Source: Brevundimonas huaxiensis (GTDB lineage: Bacteria; Pseudomonadota; Alphaproteobacteria; Caulobacterales; Caulobacteraceae). Taken from it: 64,000 nucleotides of DNA. Under the pieces are notes generated by a model. That model did no database searches. It was given only the letters and a program-made list of their open reading frames with translations, and was not told the origin of the DNA. Below are positions 59,900 to 64,000 of the stretch, piece by piece (the first letter of the stretch is position 1; every line of letters starts with the position of its first letter). Both the position numbers and the translations under genes were made by a program. The stretch spans positions 124,001 through 188,000 of the forward strand of contig NZ_JABBJE010000002.1 in NCBI RefSeq assembly GCF_014218725.1, written 5' to 3'.

Positions 59900-60244
59900 C
59901 TAGTCGAGTTTCGGCGTCTTCTGCTGGCAGCGTTGCAGATTGGCGCGGGCCTCGGGCGCCTCGGCGTTAAGCTGGCGCACCGCGATGATGCGCGCGCGGG
60001 TCTGATCGGCCTCAGCGGCCGGCGCCGCCTTGCCCGCCGCCGTCGCGGCCTGCATGGCCGCCAGGGACCAATAGAGCGCGGCGTCATACAGCTGCCGCCC
60101 CTGGGCGCTCTCGCCGCCTTCAAGCTCAGACGCGGCCTGGGTCAGGCCCGCACAGCGCACCGCCTCGTCGTACGAAACCAGCCCCACGGAAGGGGCGGCC
60201 TGCAGCATAAGGACGGTGCTGGCGAGGGCGAGAAGCGTCGACAT
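59900..60244 (-). CDS. Uncharacterised small secreted protein
   Basis: A 114-residue protein with a probable signal peptide (MSTLLALASTVLMLQAAPSV, about 1-20) and a helical mature part with two cysteines (Cys about 31 and 106) that could form a disulfide. I do not recognise the family. The ATG at 60244 has AAGG 7 bases upstream; an ATG 15 bases earlier is the alternative. It lies 106 bases ahead of the helical-repeat gene on the same strand. Confidence 0.6.
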   Translation of the reverse strand: MSTLLALASTVLMLQAAPSVGLVSYDEAVRCAGLTQAASELEGGESAQGRQLYDAALYWSLAAMQAATAAGKAAPAAEADQTRARIIAVRQLNAEAPEARANLQRCQQKTPKLD

Positions 60245-60310
60245 TGAAGGCCTTGTCATTTGAACTGCCGCTTATCCTGTGGCGAAGCAATGTGTTTTTC
60301 AAACGAACAA

Positions 60311-60355
60311 TATGGCGCAATATCGGACGTCATATTATACGACCCCGATAATATG
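60311..60355 (+). promoter_or_regulatory. AT-rich palindromes in front of the Fic gene
   Basis: CATATTAT (60331-60338) and ATAATATG (60348-60355) form a perfect 8-bp inverted repeat with a 9-base spacer, 19 bases before the ATG at 60375. Just upstream TATGGCGCAATA (60311-60322) adds weaker TAT/ATA symmetry. This stretch is strikingly AT-rich for this genome. It may be an operator for the winged helix of the Fic protein itself. Confidence 0.5.
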
Positions 60356-60374
60356 GAGTACGTGGGGGGGTTTT

Positions 60375-61538
60375 ATGGTGGGAGTAGATAATAAGGATTA
60401 TCGCCATCGCGCGGGTCGGTATGTAAAGCAGATGAACGGCTACAAGGCCTTCATCCCAGAGCCGTTGCCCCCGTCCGATCTGGATTTGACCGGTCGCATA
60501 ACTGCAGTTCTCAGCCAAGCGGACCTCGCGTTGGGACGGCTGGACGGCGCAGTCGAGACCTTGCCGCACCCCGAACTCTTCACCGCCATGTATGTGCGCC
60601 GAGAAGCCGTTCTTTCCAGCCAGATCGAGGGCACACAAGCGTCCCTGGACGACCTTGTCGCGGCAGAAGCGCGTATGCGTGGCGATCGGCCGATGGGAGA
60701 CGTCAATGAGGTTATCAACTACACGGCGGCCCTAAAGTTCGGCGTCGCGCGTCTAGCCGCTTTGCCGATTTCTAGTCGCTTGCTCAGGGAAATCCACGAA
60801 ATCCTGATGCACGGTGTGCGTGGCGGTCATGCCACGCCGGGCGCGTTTCGCACGACGCAGAACTGGATCGGCACGACAGGCGCGACCCTTTCGAGCGCCG
60901 TCTTCGTTCCGCCGCCACCTGATCTGGTGCCTGAACAGATCGGCGCGCTGGAGAAGTTCCTGCATCAACCCACCGACCTTGCACTTCTGATTCAAGTCGG
61001 TCTCGCCCATGCCCAGTTCGAAACCATCCACCCCTTCGTCGATGGCAACGGTCGGCTGGGCCGTCTGCTGATCACCTTCCTGCTTTGCGAACGACAGGTG
61101 CTCAGTAAGCCGGTCCTTTATGTTTCTTTGGTTCTGAAGAGACGACGAGATGAGTATTATCAGCGTCTCCAAGCCGTTCGAGATCGAGGTGAGTGGGAGG
61201 CTTGGCTAGTGTTCTTTCTGGAATGCGTTTCGGAGGCGGCGCTTGATGCGGCGCGATTGGCGAAAAGCATCCTCAGTCTTCGCGAAACGCATCGTGATGC
61301 TGTGGTCAACGAACTTGGAGCGCGTGCGGGTAAGGCGATCCGACTTTTGGAGCGGCTCTATCGCGATCCCTATGTCGAAGTGAACGATGCCGCTGCGATG
61401 CTCGGTGTCAGCTATGCCAACGCCAACACCATCGTATGGGACTTGGAAAGAATGGGCATACTGCGCGAGGCCACGGGACAGCAGAGGAACCGGATATTCG
61501 TCTATGAAGACTATATCGCCCTGTTCCGCGACCTGTGA
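60375..61538 (+). CDS. Fic-family protein with C-terminal winged helix
   Basis: Fic enzymes usually transfer AMP to target proteins. The 387-residue protein has a Fic N-terminal domain (about 10-100) with the inhibitory-helix motif SSQIEG (about 80-85), which blocks ATP until displaced. The catalytic motif HPFVDGNGR (about 219-227) is complete. A C-terminal winged-helix domain (about 325-387, NDAAAMLGVSYANANTIVWD) follows, as in SoFic-like proteins. I chose the ATG at 60375. An in-frame start at 60279 would run through the palindromes. Codon use and upstream base composition differ from neighbours, suggesting transfer. No antitoxin gene is adjacent. Confidence 0.9.
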   Translation: MVGVDNKDYRHRAGRYVKQMNGYKAFIPEPLPPSDLDLTGRITAVLSQADLALGRLDGAVETLPHPELFTAMYVRREAVLSSQIEGTQASLDDLVAAEARMRGDRPMGDVNEVINYTAALKFGVARLAALPISSRLLREIHEILMHGVRGGHATPGAFRTTQNWIGTTGATLSSAVFVPPPPDLVPEQIGALEKFLHQPTDLALLIQVGLAHAQFETIHPFVDGNGRLGRLLITFLLCERQVLSKPVLYVSLVLKRRRDEYYQRLQAVRDRGEWEAWLVFFLECVSEAALDAARLAKSILSLRETHRDAVVNELGARAGKAIRLLERLYRDPYVEVNDAAAMLGVSYANANTIVWDLERMGILREATGQQRNRIFVYEDYIALFRDL

Positions 61539-63182
61539 TCAGCCCCGTTCCTTCGTCTTGGTGAAGGCGATCTTGGGGAAGCGTTCGCCGACATAGCCGG
61601 TTTCCCAGCTCGACTTGGCCAGGAAGACCGGGGCCTGGTCGATGTCGCGCGCCATCTGGGGACGGTATTTGCCGCTGAAGTCCTCGACGTCCGCGTCGGA
61701 GCCCTCCGAGCCCGGAGCGATCCAGCGCGCCTCGGCGTAGGGGCTGGGTTCGAAGACGACATCCAGGCCGTACTCCTCGCCCAGACGGTCGGCCATGACC
61801 TCGAACTGAAGCTGACCCACGGCGCCGACGATGAAGTCCGAGCCGATTTCGGGACGGAACAGCTGGGTCACGCCTTCCTCGGCCAGACCTTCCAGCGCCT
61901 TCTTCAGGTGTTTGGCCTTCAGCGGATCCTTCACGCGAACCCGTTGCAGGATTTCCGGCGCGAAGTTCGGCAGGCCCGCGAAACGGACCACGCCGCTCTC
62001 CGACAGACTGTCGCCGACACGCAGCACGCCGTGGTTCGGAATGCCGATCACGTCGCCGGCGAAAGCGTCGTCGGCCAGTTCGCGGTCCGAGGCGAAGAAC
62101 ATGATCGGCGCATTGACCGACAGGGACTTGCCTGTGTTCTGCACCTTCAGCTTCATGCCACGCTTGAAGGCGCCCGAGGCCATGCGGAACATGGCGATCC
62201 GGTCGCGGTGGTTGGGATCCATGTTCGCCTGGACCTTGAAGACGAAGCCGGTGACTTCGTTCGATCCCGGTTCGACCTCGGTCTCGACGGGGGCGGGGGC
62301 GTTGCGGGTCTCGGGCGGCGATTCCTTCTTCGCCTTCATCACCTTGGGCGCCGGGGCCCAGTCGCCGATGGCCTTCAGCAGTTCGTCGATGCCGAAGTGG
62401 CGAAGCGCCGAGCCCCACAGCACCGGCGTCATGTGACCTTCTAGGAAGGCCTGACGGTCAAAGGCCGGATAGCCGCCCTCGACCAGTTCGACGGCCTCGG
62501 CGAGGTTCTCCTGCTCGCCCGCCTCGAAATACTGCGCCGCCTGGTCCAGCGGCAGGGCGGCGGGGTGTTCGGGATCCTCGGCCGAACCGGCGGCCTTGCG
62601 GGTATAGGGCTGGAACCGGCCGGTGCCGACCTCGACCATGCCGCGCAGGCGATTGCCGCTCTCGGCCGGCCACCAGATTGGGGCGGGGTCCAGCTGAAGG
62701 CGCGACGCGATGTCGTCCAGCAGGGCCATCGGGTCCTGGGCCTCGCGGTCCAGCTTGTTGATGAAGGTGATGATCGGGATGTCGCGCAGCCGGCAGACCT
62801 CGAACAGCTTCAGCGTCTGCGGCTCGATGCCCTTGGCGGCGTCCAGCACCATGATGGCGCAGTCGGCGGCGGTCAGGGTCCGATAGGTGTCTTCCGAGAA
62901 ATCCTCGTGCCCAGGCGTATCGAGCAGGTTGAACATCTTGCCGTCGTGCTCGAACGTCATGACCGAGGCCGAGACCGAGATGCCCCGCTCCTTCTCGATC
63001 TTCATCCAGTCCGAACGGGTGCGCCGGTTCTCGCCCCGCGCCCGCACGGCGCCGGCCGCACGAATGGCGCCGCCGGCCAACAGGATGTGCTCGGTCAGGG
63101 TCGTCTTGCCCGCATCCGGGTGGGCGATGATGGCGAAGGTGCGACGGCGCGCCGCTTCTTCAGGCAGGGTCAAGGAGGACAT
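61539..63182 (-). CDS. prfC: Peptide chain release factor 3
   Basis: GTPase that recycles RF1/RF2 from the ribosome after termination. The 547-residue protein has the P-loop AHPDAGKTTLTEHILL (about 21-36), the switch region EKERGISVSASVMTF (about 63-77), LLDTPGHEDF (about 85-94) and FINKLDRE (about 140-147). These GTP motifs and the length fit RF3 rather than EF-G. Its stop abuts the Fic stop on the other strand. It is preceded by the TPR-protein gene on the same strand. Confidence 0.96.
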   Translation of the reverse strand: MSSLTLPEEAARRRTFAIIAHPDAGKTTLTEHILLAGGAIRAAGAVRARGENRRTRSDWMKIEKERGISVSASVMTFEHDGKMFNLLDTPGHEDFSEDTYRTLTAADCAIMVLDAAKGIEPQTLKLFEVCRLRDIPIITFINKLDREAQDPMALLDDIASRLQLDPAPIWWPAESGNRLRGMVEVGTGRFQPYTRKAAGSAEDPEHPAALPLDQAAQYFEAGEQENLAEAVELVEGGYPAFDRQAFLEGHMTPVLWGSALRHFGIDELLKAIGDWAPAPKVMKAKKESPPETRNAPAPVETEVEPGSNEVTGFVFKVQANMDPNHRDRIAMFRMASGAFKRGMKLKVQNTGKSLSVNAPIMFFASDRELADDAFAGDVIGIPNHGVLRVGDSLSESGVVRFAGLPNFAPEILQRVRVKDPLKAKHLKKALEGLAEEGVTQLFRPEIGSDFIVGAVGQLQFEVMADRLGEEYGLDVVFEPSPYAEARWIAPGSEGSDADVEDFSGKYRPQMARDIDQAPVFLAKSSWETGYVGERFPKIAFTKTKERG

Positions 63183-63213
63183 GGCGCGCGACTAACCCGC
63201 CGCGCGCCGAAAG

Positions 63214-64000
63214 TCACTCACTGGCGGGAGATGGGGCGGATTCCGGCGGTGTTTGCGGAGGGGTTTCCGGCTCCGACTCCGGTTCGCTGATCTGTGGCGT
63301 TTCGGCGTCTTGCGTAATTTCCGGCAAGGCCTGGCCCTTTTCGATGGCGGCGATCATGCCGCTTGCGAAGATGGAAGCGGCGCCGCCGTGGGGATTGTTC
63401 GCCACCGGTTTCAGCACCGCGATCGCCTCTTCCGGCTTGCCGGTTTTCACCAGGGCGTCCGCATAGGGGAAACGCACCGCCGCCAGTTGAGGGGCGCGAT
63501 CCAGCGCCAAGCCTAGGGTCAGCAGATCGTTTTCGTTGGGATAGCCGGGCTGGGTCCGGCGAAGTTCGGACAGCAGCATCAGGGTGCGGTAGTCGTTCTG
63601 ACCGGCTGCATAGGCGCGAGAGAGATAGCTGCGCGCCTGGACCCGCAACGCCTGAGCCTGGTCGTCGTCTTCGGCCTCGCGCGCTTGTTTGAGCCGCTCC
63701 TGCGCCAGGAACTGCAACGCTTCGACATGGTCCGGATTGATGTCCAGCAGGCGTTGAAGCGCACGTTCGCCGGCGGGGCGATCGCCGAAATGGAGACCGG
63801 CATGGCCGGCGGCGAGCAAGGCCAAAGGATCGTCGCCATGCTGGGCAGCCAGCCTGGCGACCTCTTGGCCCAAGGCCTGGCGATCTTCGTCGGGGACGCC
63901 GATCTTGAGCCGTTGATTGATGAGCAGAAGATCGTCGGCGGCGGGCGACAGTCGCGTGACGACGATGTCGGCCGTTGGAAACTGGCCGCTGAGCGTCCTG
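63214..64000 (-). CDS. TPR-repeat protein, C-terminal part (runs off the window)
   Basis: The visible 261 codons are open to the window edge, so the N terminus is missing. Repeated helical pairs such as ALALLAAGHAGLHFGDRPAG, ALQRLLDINPDHVEALQFLA and ARSYLSRAYAAGQNDYRTLM show a tetratricopeptide fold. The last about 40 residues are Pro/Glu/Ser-rich. The role is unknown; a TTG at 63873 is an internal codon rather than a likely start. It lies 31 bases ahead of prfC on the same strand. Confidence 0.7.
   Translation of the reverse strand, partial: RTLSGQFPTADIVVTRLSPAADDLLLINQRLKIGVPDEDRQALGQEVARLAAQHGDDPLALLAAGHAGLHFGDRPAGERALQRLLDINPDHVEALQFLAQERLKQAREAEDDDQAQALRVQARSYLSRAYAAGQNDYRTLMLLSELRRTQPGYPNENDLLTLGLALDRAPQLAAVRFPYADALVKTGKPEEAIAVLKPVANNPHGGAASIFASGMIAAIEKGQALPEITQDAETPQISEPESEPETPPQTPPESAPSPASE

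Noticed and set aside
61408-62418. 336-codon minus-strand frame overlapping the Fic and prfC ends
   Set aside because: It is an out-of-frame reading of prfC continuing antisense into the Fic gene.

Overview
The window looks like chromosome from an alphaproteobacterium of the family Caulobacteraceae, with Brevundimonas the best guess. The grounds are: uniformly GC-rich sequence with very long open antisense frames; clear CckA and ChpT cell-cycle phosphorelay proteins; a CtrA-type box in front of a fliQ-fliR-flhB operon; a short alphaproteobacterial-type SRP RNA; a RegB/RegA redox system next to a Sco protein; and polyhydroxyalkanoate genes. Gene density is high, many genes overlap by 1-4 bases, and I see no insertion sequence, prophage or CRISPR array. 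The window is mostly core chromosome. The Fic gene near 60.4-61.5 kb is the only gene with a clearly more AT-rich promoter and a different base composition.

Layout. 0-3.6 kb (minus strand): glutamine-dependent NAD synthetase, a PhnA-like small protein and a His-rich CobW-family GTPase. 3.6-4.1 kb: a noncoding stretch with a 172-bp terminal-inverted-repeat element and a motif in front of ftsY. 4.1-8.2 kb: ftsY, yciB, a MarR regulator, a phasin-like protein, a creatininase-family protein. 7.6-11 kb: an emrA-emrB-tetR efflux operon. 11-20 kb: amine oxidase, endonuclease III, MarR regulator, soluble PAS chemoreceptor, ATP-grasp protein, adenosine-kinase-like sugar kinase, Rieske oxygenase, secreted hydrolase, methyltransferase. 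20-25 kb: bifunctional penicillin-binding protein, LprI-like protein, metallopeptidase, PHA depolymerase. 25-27.7 kb: Sco protein, RegB and RegA. 27.7-35 kb: dnaX, SRP RNA, nudC, kdsB, membrane cytochrome c, a RutE-like nitroreductase, ybaB, recR. 35-39 kb: rmuC, an uncharacterised membrane-protein/XRE-regulator operon, a TraB/GumN protein, tRNA-Gly. 39-49.2 kb: an acetate-use block: SBF-type transporter, a dcaP-acs operon, a CrbR-like regulator, a CrbS-like transporter/kinase and an MHS-family transporter. 49.4-51.2 kb: acyltransferase and folE. 51.4-57.7 kb: fliQ-fliR-flhB, cckA, cheR, a CheY-like regulator and chpT. 57.7-64 kb: cysQ-type phosphatase, two uncharacterised proteins, Fic protein, prfC and the end of a TPR protein.

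How the genes fit together. Two regulatory blocks stand out. In the acetate block, acetyl-CoA synthetase follows an outer-membrane DcaP porin with only 4 bases between stop and ATG. It lies beside a two-component pair resembling CrbS/CrbR, which controls acs in other proteobacteria. An identical 13-mer, part of a TCGAC-N4-GTCGA inverted repeat, lies in front of both dcaP-acs and the MHS transporter gene. In the cell-cycle block, kinase CckA and phosphotransferase ChpT are encoded within about 4 kb of each other and of a flagellar export operon that itself carries a CtrA-type box. Other noncoding signals include a near-identical 30-bp motif about 90-100 bp in front of both ftsY and folE, a cluster of TTGCACC sites between nudC and kdsB, two copies of a 172-bp inverted-repeat element, and perfect palindromes in the promoter regions of several regulator operons. 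All assignments were made by reading the sequence; no database search was run.
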